Source of the DNA: Clostridia bacterium
GTDB lineage: Bacteria; Bacillota; Clostridia; Christensenellales; CAAEEZ01
Length of the DNA: 64,000 nt
Direction: 5' to 3'
Assembly (NCBI GenBank): GCA_900755035.1
Contig: CAAEEZ010000014.1
Coordinates: forward strand, 1 to 64,000
The notes under the pieces were generated by a model, which ran no database searches, was not told the DNA's origin, and was given only the letters and a program-made list of their open reading frames with translations. Of this stretch, positions 44,745-54,154 are shown piece by piece. Every line of letters begins with the position of its first letter. Positions within the stretch are counted from its first letter, which is position 1. The position numbers and the translations under genes were made by a program.

Positions 44745-44972
44745 AAAGATACTTTCCTTGTGTGGTGTCTTTATTTTATATAAAAAAACATATAAAATCA
44801 AGAAAATAGGAGAAAACTAAGACAATATAGATAAATGTAATATCATTAACAATGACAATAAAGTTATGGGATATAGCGATAGGTAATATTTGGATTTAGG
44901 TTTAATTTATTATACAAAACAAATAAATATATAATAAATAATATCGCAATTATAAATAAATTACGTAAAACA

Positions 44973-44998
44973 AAAAACGAGGGTAGCCTCGTTTTTGT
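44973..44998 (-). terminator. Rho-independent terminator of rqcP-ispDF
   Basis: AAAAACGAGG/CCTCGTTTTT stem with a 4-nt loop and T-runs on both strands. It lies 55 bp beyond the ispDF stop. The rest of 44745-45051 is AT-rich with nothing identified. Confidence 0.85.
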
Positions 44999-45051
44999 TT
45001 TATATAACCTAATAGTTGTAATAGGGTATTTATATAGTGGTTACTTGCAAA

Positions 45052-46161
45052 CTATATAATTGCTTTCACGCTACAAACGGAGTAGCACGCCATACCTTTT
45101 TCTTCGCCGATAATACCTAACGTTTCGGTGGTGGTGGCAGTAATTGATATTTTGCTTTCGTCAATACTTAACCTTTTGGCTAGGTTTTGTCTAATAAGTG
45201 GAATAACGGGTTTTAGTTTAGGGCGCTCGGCAAGTATCTCGGCGCTAACGTTATTTACGTAGTAGCCTTCGCTATGCAATAATTCTATTACCTTGTCAAG
45301 TAGTACTAAACTATCGGCGTTTAGGTATTTGTCGTCGTTGTCGGGGAAGTAGTAGCCTATATCTCTAAGCCCCACAGCCCCTAAAAGAGCGTCCATAATT
45401 GCGTGCGTTAGTACGTCGGCATCGGAATGACCTAATAGCCCTAAGTGGTTAGGTACGTCTATTCCGCCGAGTATCAGTTTTCTATTTTCGACAAGTTTGT
45501 GTACGTCGTAGCCAACGCCAACCCTAATATCTTGGTCGATATCGTGCCTTGTGGTTATCTTAATATTTTGTTCTTCCCCTTTAATTAGGTGGATAGGTTT
45601 TACGTATTTATTAAAAAGTACGCCTTCGTCGCCTGCCGTAAGGTCGCTACTTAGTATTGCGTTTTTGATTAGGCTAGTTTTGAAAGCCTGTGGCGTTTGT
45701 ATTCGTTTTACGCTACTTCTATCTAGATATTCGCCCGTTTTTACGTAGTATTCGCTGTCAACTGCGTCCACGTATGGTATAGCGCTGTCGTAAAGTTTCA
45801 CTTCGCTAATTAGTCTGTCTATTAGGGCAGTGGTTAAATATGGTCTTGCGCCGTCGTGGATAAGTACGTAGTCGCTACTCGTTTCGTCAAGGGCGTTCTT
45901 AACGCTTTCACTTCGTGTTGCGCCACCAAATACTATACGAATTTTAGGATATTTCTCTTGCAGTCTTTTTGCTTCGTCGTCGCTGTTTTTAGATGCGACG
46001 ATAATAACGTCGTTAATTTCGCTATTTATAACGAAGGGATAAACCGACGATTCCAGCGTGGTAAAACCACTTACTTTATTTACTACGTAAGTAAGTTTGT
46101 TTACTCCTTCCATTCTGCTAGAACTGCCAGCTGCAACTACAATCGCCGTAATATTAGTCAT
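45052..46161 (-). CDS. ispDF: Bifunctional IspD-IspF (MEP pathway)
   Basis: A 369-residue fusion. Residues 1 to about 210 are 2-C-methyl-D-erythritol 4-phosphate cytidylyltransferase (VVAAGSSSRMEGVNKL nucleotide-binding loop, HDGARPYL). Residues from about 212 are 2-C-methyl-D-erythritol 2,4-cyclodiphosphate synthase (GVGYDVHKL metal-binding DxH, LGHSDADVLTHAIMDALLGA, TTTETLG). IspE is not in this window. The gene overlaps rqcP by 8 nt. Such fusions occur in scattered bacteria, including some Clostridia. Confidence 0.96.
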   Translation of the reverse strand: MTNITAIVVAAGSSSRMEGVNKLTYVVNKVSGFTTLESSVYPFVINSEINDVIIVASKNSDDEAKRLQEKYPKIRIVFGGATRSESVKNALDETSSDYVLIHDGARPYLTTALIDRLISEVKLYDSAIPYVDAVDSEYYVKTGEYLDRSSVKRIQTPQAFKTSLIKNAILSSDLTAGDEGVLFNKYVKPIHLIKGEEQNIKITTRHDIDQDIRVGVGYDVHKLVENRKLILGGIDVPNHLGLLGHSDADVLTHAIMDALLGAVGLRDIGYYFPDNDDKYLNADSLVLLDKVIELLHSEGYYVNNVSAEILAERPKLKPVIPLIRQNLAKRLSIDESKISITATTTETLGIIGEEKGMACYSVCSVKAII

Positions 46162-46399
46162 TAAGCACCTCGTATAGTTTGTCGGCGTTTTCCTTTTTTA
46201 CGTTGTCTTCTACGCTTAGCACCCTAAATTTAAGCGTGCTGTTTTGGTACACTACCTCTACTATATCGCCGATTTTTACTTCCTTAGATGGCTTTGCTTG
46301 TTTGCCGTTTATAAGTATTCTATCTTTTTCGCAAGCGTCCTTACTTACAGTGCGACGCTTTATTATTCTAGATACTTTCAAAAATTTGTCTATTCGCAT
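46154..46399 (-). CDS. rqcP: S4-domain ribosome quality control protein RqcP (YabO)
   Basis: An 81-residue S4 RNA-binding protein. MRIDKFLKVSRIIKRR at the start closely matches RqcP/YabO, followed by RILINGKQAKPSKEVKIGD. RqcP works with RqcH on stalled 50S subunits during alanine tailing. ATG 46399 is preceded by GGAG; a longer in-frame version from TTG 46462 would add a hydrophobic stretch and run through the promoter, so it is rejected. First gene of the rqcP-ispDF operon. Confidence 0.92.
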   Translation of the reverse strand: MRIDKFLKVSRIIKRRTVSKDACEKDRILINGKQAKPSKEVKIGDIVEVVYQNSTLKFRVLSVEDNVKKENADKLYEVLND

Positions 46400-46415
46400 A
46401 TTTTTCTCCAAAAAT

Positions 46416-46444
46416 ATTGTAGCACAAAATAGCAAAAATATAAA
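46416..46444 (-). promoter_or_regulatory. Promoter of rqcP-ispDF
   Basis: On the minus strand: TTTATA (46444-46439), 17-nt spacer, TACAAT (46421-46416). Confidence 0.6.
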
Positions 46445-46499
46445 CACTAAAAAAATTTTCAAAATATTAAAATATTATAATCTAAGGCGATATATTCAC

Positions 46500-46536
46500 T
46501 TGACACGCTTGACAATAGGTGTTAAAATATTAAAAT
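46500..46536 (+). promoter_or_regulatory. Two overlapping promoters of the rpoBC operon
   Basis: P1 is TTGACA (46500-46505), 17-nt spacer, TAAAAT (46523-46528). P2 is TTGACA (46509-46514), 16-nt spacer, TAAAAT (46531-46536). Both -35 boxes are perfect. The leader is about 150 nt to rpoB. Confidence 0.8.
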
Positions 46537-46692
46537 CTATAATTATACTGATATTTATGCCCTATTTTACTTTTGGGTAAGGGAAAGGTATAGATTTTAG
46601 TAGGGTTTTAGGTGTTATTATCAACAAATTTACAACTAGTTAAAAGCAACTTTGCAATTAACGTTTTATTAATTTTAGAAGAGAGGTAAAAT

Positions 46693-49600
46693 ATGTCTCA
46701 AAGAGTTCGCGAAGTTAACTATGGCACTACGAAAAGGAAGAGTTTTGCTCGAATTGAAGAAGTAATCGATATGCCATATCTTATCGAAGTGCAAAAAGAT
46801 TCTTACGACAAGTTTTTAGCGGAGGGTATTAAAGAAGTTTTGGACGATTATTCGCCTATTACCGACTATACCGGCAGACTTGAACTTGCATTTTTGGACC
46901 ATCGTATCGAGGACAAGCCTAAGTACGATATCAAGGAGTGCAAAAACAAAGACGCAAACTACGCTATTCCTTTGAAAGTAAAAGTAAGATTAACTAACAA
47001 AGAAACGGGAGAAATGAAAGACGACGAAGTTTTCATGGGCGATATCCCGCTAATGACCAACAGTGGTTCGTTTATTATCAACGGAGCAGAGCGTGTAGTC
47101 GTTAGCCAACTTGTAAGAAGCCCGGGCGTTTATACCGAAAAGGTAAAAGACAAAAACAACGACGACCGTTATTTCACCACCGTTATTCCAAACAGAGGCG
47201 CTTGGCTTGAATTTGAACAAGACTTCAACGACGTTTCTTGGGTGCACGTAGATAGAACTAGAAAAATCGCTACGACCGTACTACTTAGAGCGCTTGGCTA
47301 TGGTAGTAACGAGGCTCTTTTGGACTTGTTTGACAATAACGAGATTATTGCTCAAACCATAAAGAAAGATACATCTACTAGCGAAGAAGAAGGTAAACTT
47401 GAACTTTACAAAAGACTTCGTCCGGGTGAAGTACCTTCAAACGAGGCTTTGGTAAACCTTGTTCACAACCTATTCTTCGATTCTAAGAGATACAACCTAG
47501 AAAGAGTAGGTAGATATAAATTCAATAAAAAACTTGCTTTGTCTAACCGTCTAGTAGGCTTGACCGCTTACGAGTGCGTAGTTAGTCCACTAACGGGCGA
47601 AGTTTTGGTAGAAAAGGGCGAAGTATTCACGAAAGAAACTGCGCTTAGCGTACAAAACAACGGAATTAACGTAGTGTACGTAACCAAAAAGGACGGCAAT
47701 AGATTCAAGATGATAGGTAACAATACGGTTGACCTAGAAGCCCTTGTAGATTGCAACGCAAAAGAACTTGGCGTACTTGAAAGAGTTTATTATCCAATAC
47801 TACGTAAAATGATGGACGAAATCGAAGATAAAGACGCTCTGATTATGGCTATCAAAAATAACGCAAGCGAACTTGTTTCTAAGCATATTACTACCGACGA
47901 TATTATCGCTACCATAAACTACAATATCGGTCTTAACGACGGTTTTGGCGTAACGGATAATATCGACCACTTGGCAAACCGTCGTGTTCGTTCGGTTGGC
48001 GAGCTATTACAAAATCAATTTAGAATCGGTATTTCTAGACTAGAAAAAGTAATTAAAGAAAGAATGAGCATCGCGCAAGAGCCTGACGAGGTTACTCCGC
48101 AAGCGCTAATTAACATTAGACCTGTAACCAGCGCTATTAAAGAGTTCTTTGGTTCTAGCCAATTATCGCAATTTATGGACCAACCAAACCCAATAGCAGA
48201 ACTTACTCACAAGAGAAAACTTTCTGCGTTAGGACCTGGCGGTTTGAATAGAGAAAGAGCAGGCTTTGAAGTTCGTGATATTCACTACACGCACTACGGC
48301 AGAATGTGTCCTATCGAAACCCCAGAAGGACAAAACATCGGTCTTATTACTTCGTTATCTTGCTTTGCAAGGGTAAACGAATACGGATTTATCGAAACCC
48401 CTTATCGTAAGGTAGACAAAACTACGGGCGTAGTAACTAGACAAGTAGACTACTTGCCAGCCGACGTAGAGGACGAAATGATTGTAGCGCAAGCAAGCGA
48501 ACCGCTTGACGACAATAATCGTTTTGTAAACTCTCGTGTTACTTGCCGTTACATAGAGGAAATTAGGGAATTCCCAAGGGAAAAAGTAGACTATATGGAC
48601 ATATCGCCAAAGCAATTAGTTTCAGTTGCAACCGCACTTATCCCATTCCTTGAAAACGACGATACGAACAGAGCGCTGATGGGCTCTAACATGCAACGTC
48701 AAGCAGTTCCTCTAATCAAAACCGAGGCACCTATCGTTGCAACGGGTATGGAGCATAAAATTGCTTACGATAGCGGTGTATGTATCATTGCTAAAAACAG
48801 CGGTGTATGCTCGTACGTAAGCGCAGATAAAATCGTGGTTACAACGGACGACGGCAAAGAGGACTTCTATTCTTTGCGTAAGTTTGTAAGAAGTAACCAA
48901 TGTACTTGTATAAATCAACGTCCTATCGTAGAAAAGGGACAAAGAATAATAAAGGGTATGGTTCTTGCCGATGGTCCTGCTTGTGATAACGGAGAACTTG
49001 CACTTGGTAAAAATATGCTTATCGGCTTTATGTGCTGGGAAGGATACAACTTCGAGGACGCAGTTCTTATTAGCGAAGACCTTGTAAAAGACGACGTATT
49101 TACTTCTATCCATATCGAAGAGCACGAGATTGAAGCGAGAGATACTAAACTTGGCGAGGAAAAAATCACGAGAGATATACCAAACCTTGGCGAAGACGCA
49201 CTTAAAAACTTGAACGAAGACGGTATCGTTAGAATCGGTGCAGAGGTACACGCAGGCGACATCTTAGTAGGTAAGGTATCACCTAAGGGCGAAACCGAGC
49301 TTACCCCAGAAGAAAGACTATTAAGGGCAATATTCGGCGAGAAAGCAAGAGAAGTTAGGGATACTTCGCTAAGAGTTCCTCACGGCGAAAGCGGTATCGT
49401 AGTAGACGTAAAAGAGTTTACTAGAAAGAATAAAGACGAGCTTGCTCCTGGCGTAAACAGACTAATAAGGGTTTACGTAGCGCAAAAGAGAAAGATATCC
49501 GTTGGTGATAAGATGGCAGGTAGACACGGTAACAAGGGTGTCGTATCAAGAGTTCTTCCAAGAGAAGATATGCCGTTTATGGCTGACGGTACTCCATTAC

Positions 49601-50538
49601 AAATCGTTCTAAACCCACTAGGCGTTCCTTCTCGTATGAACATAGGACAAGTACTAGAAGTTCACCTTGGCTTAGTTGCTAAAATGCTTGATTGGAAAGT
49701 TGCTACTCCTGTATTCGACGGCGCAGAAGAAGAGGACATCAAGGAATTGTTCGAGCAAAACGGTATGGAGAGTGACGGTAAAATTCAACTTTACGACGGA
49801 AGAACGGGTAAACCGTTTGAAAATAGGGTAACCGTTGGATATATGTACTATTTGAAACTACATCACCTAGTTGACGATAAGATTCACGCAAGAAGTACTG
49901 GTCCTTACTCTCTAGTAACGCAACAACCACTAGGCGGTAAAGCGCAATTCGGTGGACAAAGGTTTGGTGAGATGGAAGTTTGGGCGCTAGAAGCGTACGG
50001 CGCAGCAAATATCCTACAAGAAATCCTAACCGTAAAATCCGACGACGTTGTAGGTAGGGTAAAAACGTACGAATCTATCGTAAAAGGCACGAATATATCC
50101 GAGCCGGGCGTTCCTGAATCGTTTAAGGTGCTTGTAAAAGAGTTTAACAGCTTAGCGCTTGATATAAAAGTTATCAACGAGAACCACGAAGAAGTTGATA
50201 TTAAAGAGTTTATCGAGGACGAAAGAGACGTTAAACCTATGAATAAGAAAGAGCAAGAGAAGAAGGAAATCAGCTTGTTCGACGATGGTATGAACGTATT
50301 CGGTGACTTTGATAGCGACATCAAGACGTTCGATACTACCGAGGACGAGGACGACGATATGATTAACTTGTTCGCAGACTTCAACGAGAACACCGATTTA
50401 GATAAGATAGATATGTTCAAAGAGGAAGAAGAAGCAATCGACGACGAGGGCTTGGATTTCGGCGAAGACGACGATGACGAGGAAATTTTCGATGAAGAAA
50501 TCGTTTTTGACGAAAATGAAAACGACGACAGGGACTAG
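46693..50538 (+). CDS. rpoB: RNA polymerase beta subunit
   Basis: A 1,281-residue RpoB, core of RNA polymerase. The rifampicin region reads GSSQLSQFMDQPNP then ELTHKRKLSALGPGG. D516, H526 and S531 (E. coli numbering) are kept, but position 529 is Lys (codon 48217-48219) rather than the usual Arg. GDKMAGRHGNKG and the YMYYLKLHHLVDDK clamp motifs follow. The last 100 residues or so are an extended, very acidic tail (for example FGEDDDDEEIFDEE), clearly longer than in Bacillus. GAGAGG precedes the ATG. rplJL is not upstream within the window; the gene has its own twin promoters. Confidence 0.98.
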   Translation: MSQRVREVNYGTTKRKSFARIEEVIDMPYLIEVQKDSYDKFLAEGIKEVLDDYSPITDYTGRLELAFLDHRIEDKPKYDIKECKNKDANYAIPLKVKVRLTNKETGEMKDDEVFMGDIPLMTNSGSFIINGAERVVVSQLVRSPGVYTEKVKDKNNDDRYFTTVIPNRGAWLEFEQDFNDVSWVHVDRTRKIATTVLLRALGYGSNEALLDLFDNNEIIAQTIKKDTSTSEEEGKLELYKRLRPGEVPSNEALVNLVHNLFFDSKRYNLERVGRYKFNKKLALSNRLVGLTAYECVVSPLTGEVLVEKGEVFTKETALSVQNNGINVVYVTKKDGNRFKMIGNNTVDLEALVDCNAKELGVLERVYYPILRKMMDEIEDKDALIMAIKNNASELVSKHITTDDIIATINYNIGLNDGFGVTDNIDHLANRRVRSVGELLQNQFRIGISRLEKVIKERMSIAQEPDEVTPQALINIRPVTSAIKEFFGSSQLSQFMDQPNPIAELTHKRKLSALGPGGLNRERAGFEVRDIHYTHYGRMCPIETPEGQNIGLITSLSCFARVNEYGFIETPYRKVDKTTGVVTRQVDYLPADVEDEMIVAQASEPLDDNNRFVNSRVTCRYIEEIREFPREKVDYMDISPKQLVSVATALIPFLENDDTNRALMGSNMQRQAVPLIKTEAPIVATGMEHKIAYDSGVCIIAKNSGVCSYVSADKIVVTTDDGKEDFYSLRKFVRSNQCTCINQRPIVEKGQRIIKGMVLADGPACDNGELALGKNMLIGFMCWEGYNFEDAVLISEDLVKDDVFTSIHIEEHEIEARDTKLGEEKITRDIPNLGEDALKNLNEDGIVRIGAEVHAGDILVGKVSPKGETELTPEERLLRAIFGEKAREVRDTSLRVPHGESGIVVDVKEFTRKNKDELAPGVNRLIRVYVAQKRKISVGDKMAGRHGNKGVVSRVLPREDMPFMADGTPLQIVLNPLGVPSRMNIGQVLEVHLGLVAKMLDWKVATPVFDGAEEEDIKELFEQNGMESDGKIQLYDGRTGKPFENRVTVGYMYYLKLHHLVDDKIHARSTGPYSLVTQQPLGGKAQFGGQRFGEMEVWALEAYGAANILQEILTVKSDDVVGRVKTYESIVKGTNISEPGVPESFKVLVKEFNSLALDIKVINENHEEVDIKEFIEDERDVKPMNKKEQEKKEISLFDDGMNVFGDFDSDIKTFDTTEDEDDDMINLFADFNENTDLDKIDMFKEEEEAIDDEGLDFGEDDDDEEIFDEEIVFDENENDDRD

Positions 50539-50548
50539 GAGGATATAA

Positions 50549-53500
50549 ATGTTTGAATTAAATGATTTTGACTCAATACAAATTAGTTTAGCATCTCCTG
50601 AAAAAATCAGGGGTTGGTCGCACGGCGAAGTATTAAAGCCAGAAACTATCAACTACAGAACCAGCAAGCCCGAGCCGGACGGCTTGTTCTGTGAAAGGAT
50701 TTTCGGACCTGTACACGACTACGAGTGCCATTGCGGAAAATATAAAAGGGTTCGTCACGAAGGCGTTACTTGTGATAAATGTGGCGTTGACGTAACTACT
50801 TCTAAGGTTCGTCGTGAAAGAATGGGACATATCGAACTTGCTGCACCCGTTGCGCATATTTGGTATTTTAGAGGCGTTCCTTCAAGAATTAGTTTGCTAC
50901 TTAATATGCAACCAAAAGAGCTAGAACAAGTAGTTTACTTTGCTGCATACGTAGTGCTTGACCCAGGTAACACCGACGAAACGGGACTAGTAAAAAAACA
51001 AGTAATTACCGATAGAGAATACTACGATTTGGTAGATAAAATCGGTGAAGGCAAGTTTAGAGCAGAGATGGGCGCAGAGGCTATTAAAGAGTTACTTCAA
51101 GAGATAGACCTTGAAAGCGAAAGCAAAATGCTAAAAGAGGTAGTAAACAAATCTACCGGTCAAAAGAGAATACACACAGTTAAAAGACTTGAAATCGTAG
51201 AGGCTTTTAGAATAAGTGGAAATAAACCTGAGTGGATGGTACTAGACGTTTTGCCTGTACTTCCTCCTGATTTAAGACCTATGGTGCCACTAGACGGTGG
51301 AAGATACGCAACAAGCGACCTTAACGACTTGTATCGTAGAATAATCAACCGTAACAATCGTTTGAAAGATATGTTGCAAAGAAATACCCCTGCAATCATT
51401 ATTCGTAACGAGAAGAGAATGTTGCAAGAGGCTGTTGACGCACTTATCGATAACGGTCGTCGTGGAAAGGCAGTATCAGGTCCTGGCAATAGGGAATTAA
51501 AATCACTAAGCGGTATGCTTCGTGGTAAGCAAGGTCGTTTTAGACAAAACCTATTAGGTAAACGTGTAGACTATTCTGGTCGTTCGGTTATCGTTGTAGG
51601 TCCTGAACTAAAAATGTATCAATGCGGTTTGCCAAAGGATATGGCAAAAGAATTGTTCAAGCCGTTCATTATGCGTATTTTGAAGGAAAGAGAAATATGC
51701 AGGAATATTAAGAGCGCAAGAAGATACGTAGACCAAGGTAAGCCTCAAATTTGGGATATTCTTGACGAGGTAATTAAGGACCATCCCGTACTATTAAACA
51801 GAGCACCAACCTTGCACAGACTAGGTATCCAAGCATTCGAGCCGGTGTTAGTAGAGGGTAACGCAATTAAACTTCACCCACTAGCATGTTCAGCGTTTAA
51901 CGCAGACTTCGACGGAGACCAAATGGCAGTTCACTTGCCACTATCTATCGAGGCTCAAACCGAAGCAAGAATGTTGATGCTTTCAACGAATAACATTTTG
52001 AAATTGTCCGACGGACGTCCTATCGTGTCGCCAACGCAGGATATGGTACTTGGCGCATACTATCTAACTATTCAAAAGGACGGTGATAAGGGCGAAGGCA
52101 AAGTATTTAAGGACGCTAACGAGGCTATGATGGCTTACGAGGACGGCGACATTACTTTGCAATCAAAGATAAAAGTAAGAGTTACCAAAGAAATCGATGG
52201 TAAAACTTATTCAAAAATAGTGAATACTTCGCTTGGAAGAATTATTTTCAACGAGGCCATTCCGCAAGATATCGGTTTTGCAAAAAGAAATACGCCAGAG
52301 GATGAACTTGACTTTGAAATCGACTTCTTGGTAGGCAAAAAACAACTATCTCAAATCGTTGACCACTGCTTCGAGTGCCACGGTGCACACGATACCGCTA
52401 TGGTACTAGACGAAATTAAACGTCTTGGATATAAGTACTCAACTATCGGTGCTTTGACCACTAGCGTATTCGATATGACGATACCGGAGAAGAAGAAAGA
52501 GTATATCGAAGAGGCAGAGGAAAAAATCGTTAAGATAGAAAAACAAGCAAAGAGAGGACTTCTAAGTGAAGAAGACCGTTACAATCAAACTATCAAAGTT
52601 TGGAGAGAAACTGCAAGCGAAGTAGAGGAAGCGTTAAAGGGCGCACTAGATAAGTTTAACCCTATCATGATGATGGCTGACTCAGGAGCCCGTGGTAGCA
52701 TGAGCCAAATTAGGCAATTAAGTGGTATGCGTGGCTTGATGAGTGACCCAACGGGTAGAATCATCGAACTTCCTGTTAAATCTAACTTCCGTGAAGGCTT
52801 GACGGTGCTAGAATACTTCATTTCTTCTCACGGTGGACGTAAAGGTCTTGCCGATACTGCATTAAAGACGGCAGAATCAGGTTACTTAACCAGAAGACTT
52901 GTAGACGTTTCGCACAACGTAATAGTAGTCGAGGACGACTGTGGTGATACCCGTGGCGTAACCATTACCCCTATTATGAGTGGCAAAAACGTTATCGAAC
53001 CGCTTAAAGATAGAATTGCAGGTAGATATACTATCGAAGATATATTCCATCCTGAAACGGGCGAACTTATCGTTAAGAAGGATACTATGCTTTCTAACGA
53101 ACAAGCCGAGGCTATTGAAAAGGCAGGCATTACCTCCGTTAGAATTAGAAGCACGCTTACTTGTAAAACTAGAAACGGCGTATGTTCTAAGTGTTACGGT
53201 AAGGATATGTCGTCTAACAATCCTGTTCGTAGGGGCGAGGCAGTTGGTATTATCGCAGCGCAATCAATTGGTGAACCAGGTACTCAGCTTACGATGAGAA
53301 CCTTCCATACCGGTGGTATCGCAACGAGTGACGATATTACGCAAGGTCTACCACGTGTCGAAGAATTGTTCGAAGCAAGAAACCCTAAAGGTATGGCTAT
53401 CATTGCTGAAAAGGGTGGTAAATGCGAAGTTTACGTTCAAAACGACAAGAAAGAAAAGAATTTTGGCAAAACTATCGTTAAGGTAATAAACGGCGACGAC

Positions 53501-54145
53501 GTAACGGAGTATGCATTACCTATCGGCGCAAAGGTAAAAGTTGCAACGGGCGACGAAATTGAAGCAGGTACTGCTTTGATGCAAGGTTCAATAAACCCTC
53601 AAGATATGCTAAGAGCAAGAGGCGTTAAGGGCGTACAAGATTACATTACCAAAGAAGTTCAATCCGCATATAGAACTGCCGGCGTAGAAATTAACGACAA
53701 ACACATCGAAATTATCGTTAGACAAATGCTACGTAAGGTAAGAATCGAAACGCAAGGTGATACTAATATGTTGCCAGGTACTTTGGTTGATATTTTTGAT
53801 TATGAAGACGAGCAATCGAGAGTACTTGAAAACGGTGGTGTACCAGCAAGCGCAAAGAGAACGTTACAAGGTATTACCAAGACGGCTCTTGCAACCGATT
53901 CGTTCTTATCTGCTGCATCATTCCAAGAAACTGCAAAGGTTCTAACCGACGCTGCTATTAAGAATAAGGTAGACCCACTACTTGGATTAAAGGAAAACGT
54001 AATTATAGGTAAGTTGATTCCGGCTGGTACGGGTAACAAATATTACAAACATTTCGTAGCGGGGGAAGTAAGAGAGCAACCTACCGTTACCGTGGATAAC
54101 ATATTGTCCGATATCGACGAGTTCGATTACGACGACGAGATTTAA
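50549..54145 (+). CDS. rpoC: RNA polymerase beta' subunit
   Basis: A 1,198-residue RpoC. It has the N-terminal zinc finger CHCGKYKRVRHEGVTCDKCG, the catalytic Mg-binding NADFDGDQMAVHLPLS, the trigger-loop region MRTFHTGGIA, and a second Cys cluster (CKTRNGVCSKCYG). There is no large insertion; length is normal for Firmicutes. The AGGAGG site overlaps the rpoB stop and the genes are 10 nt apart. Confidence 0.98.
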   Translation: MFELNDFDSIQISLASPEKIRGWSHGEVLKPETINYRTSKPEPDGLFCERIFGPVHDYECHCGKYKRVRHEGVTCDKCGVDVTTSKVRRERMGHIELAAPVAHIWYFRGVPSRISLLLNMQPKELEQVVYFAAYVVLDPGNTDETGLVKKQVITDREYYDLVDKIGEGKFRAEMGAEAIKELLQEIDLESESKMLKEVVNKSTGQKRIHTVKRLEIVEAFRISGNKPEWMVLDVLPVLPPDLRPMVPLDGGRYATSDLNDLYRRIINRNNRLKDMLQRNTPAIIIRNEKRMLQEAVDALIDNGRRGKAVSGPGNRELKSLSGMLRGKQGRFRQNLLGKRVDYSGRSVIVVGPELKMYQCGLPKDMAKELFKPFIMRILKEREICRNIKSARRYVDQGKPQIWDILDEVIKDHPVLLNRAPTLHRLGIQAFEPVLVEGNAIKLHPLACSAFNADFDGDQMAVHLPLSIEAQTEARMLMLSTNNILKLSDGRPIVSPTQDMVLGAYYLTIQKDGDKGEGKVFKDANEAMMAYEDGDITLQSKIKVRVTKEIDGKTYSKIVNTSLGRIIFNEAIPQDIGFAKRNTPEDELDFEIDFLVGKKQLSQIVDHCFECHGAHDTAMVLDEIKRLGYKYSTIGALTTSVFDMTIPEKKKEYIEEAEEKIVKIEKQAKRGLLSEEDRYNQTIKVWRETASEVEEALKGALDKFNPIMMMADSGARGSMSQIRQLSGMRGLMSDPTGRIIELPVKSNFREGLTVLEYFISSHGGRKGLADTALKTAESGYLTRRLVDVSHNVIVVEDDCGDTRGVTITPIMSGKNVIEPLKDRIAGRYTIEDIFHPETGELIVKKDTMLSNEQAEAIEKAGITSVRIRSTLTCKTRNGVCSKCYGKDMSSNNPVRRGEAVGIIAAQSIGEPGTQLTMRTFHTGGIATSDDITQGLPRVEELFEARNPKGMAIIAEKGGKCEVYVQNDKKEKNFGKTIVKVINGDDVTEYALPIGAKVKVATGDEIEAGTALMQGSINPQDMLRARGVKGVQDYITKEVQSAYRTAGVEINDKHIEIIVRQMLRKVRIETQGDTNMLPGTLVDIFDYEDEQSRVLENGGVPASAKRTLQGITKTALATDSFLSAASFQETAKVLTDAAIKNKVDPLLGLKENVIIGKLIPAGTGNKYYKHFVAGEVREQPTVTVDNILSDIDEFDYDDEI

Positions 54146-54154
54146 GGAGAAGAA

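Noticed and set aside
48712..49251. Long open frame antisense to rpoB
   Set aside because: It shadows a highly conserved gene, has no ribosome binding site and encodes a low-quality aromatic/basic product; the same applies to other antisense frames in rpoC, secA and the giant gene.
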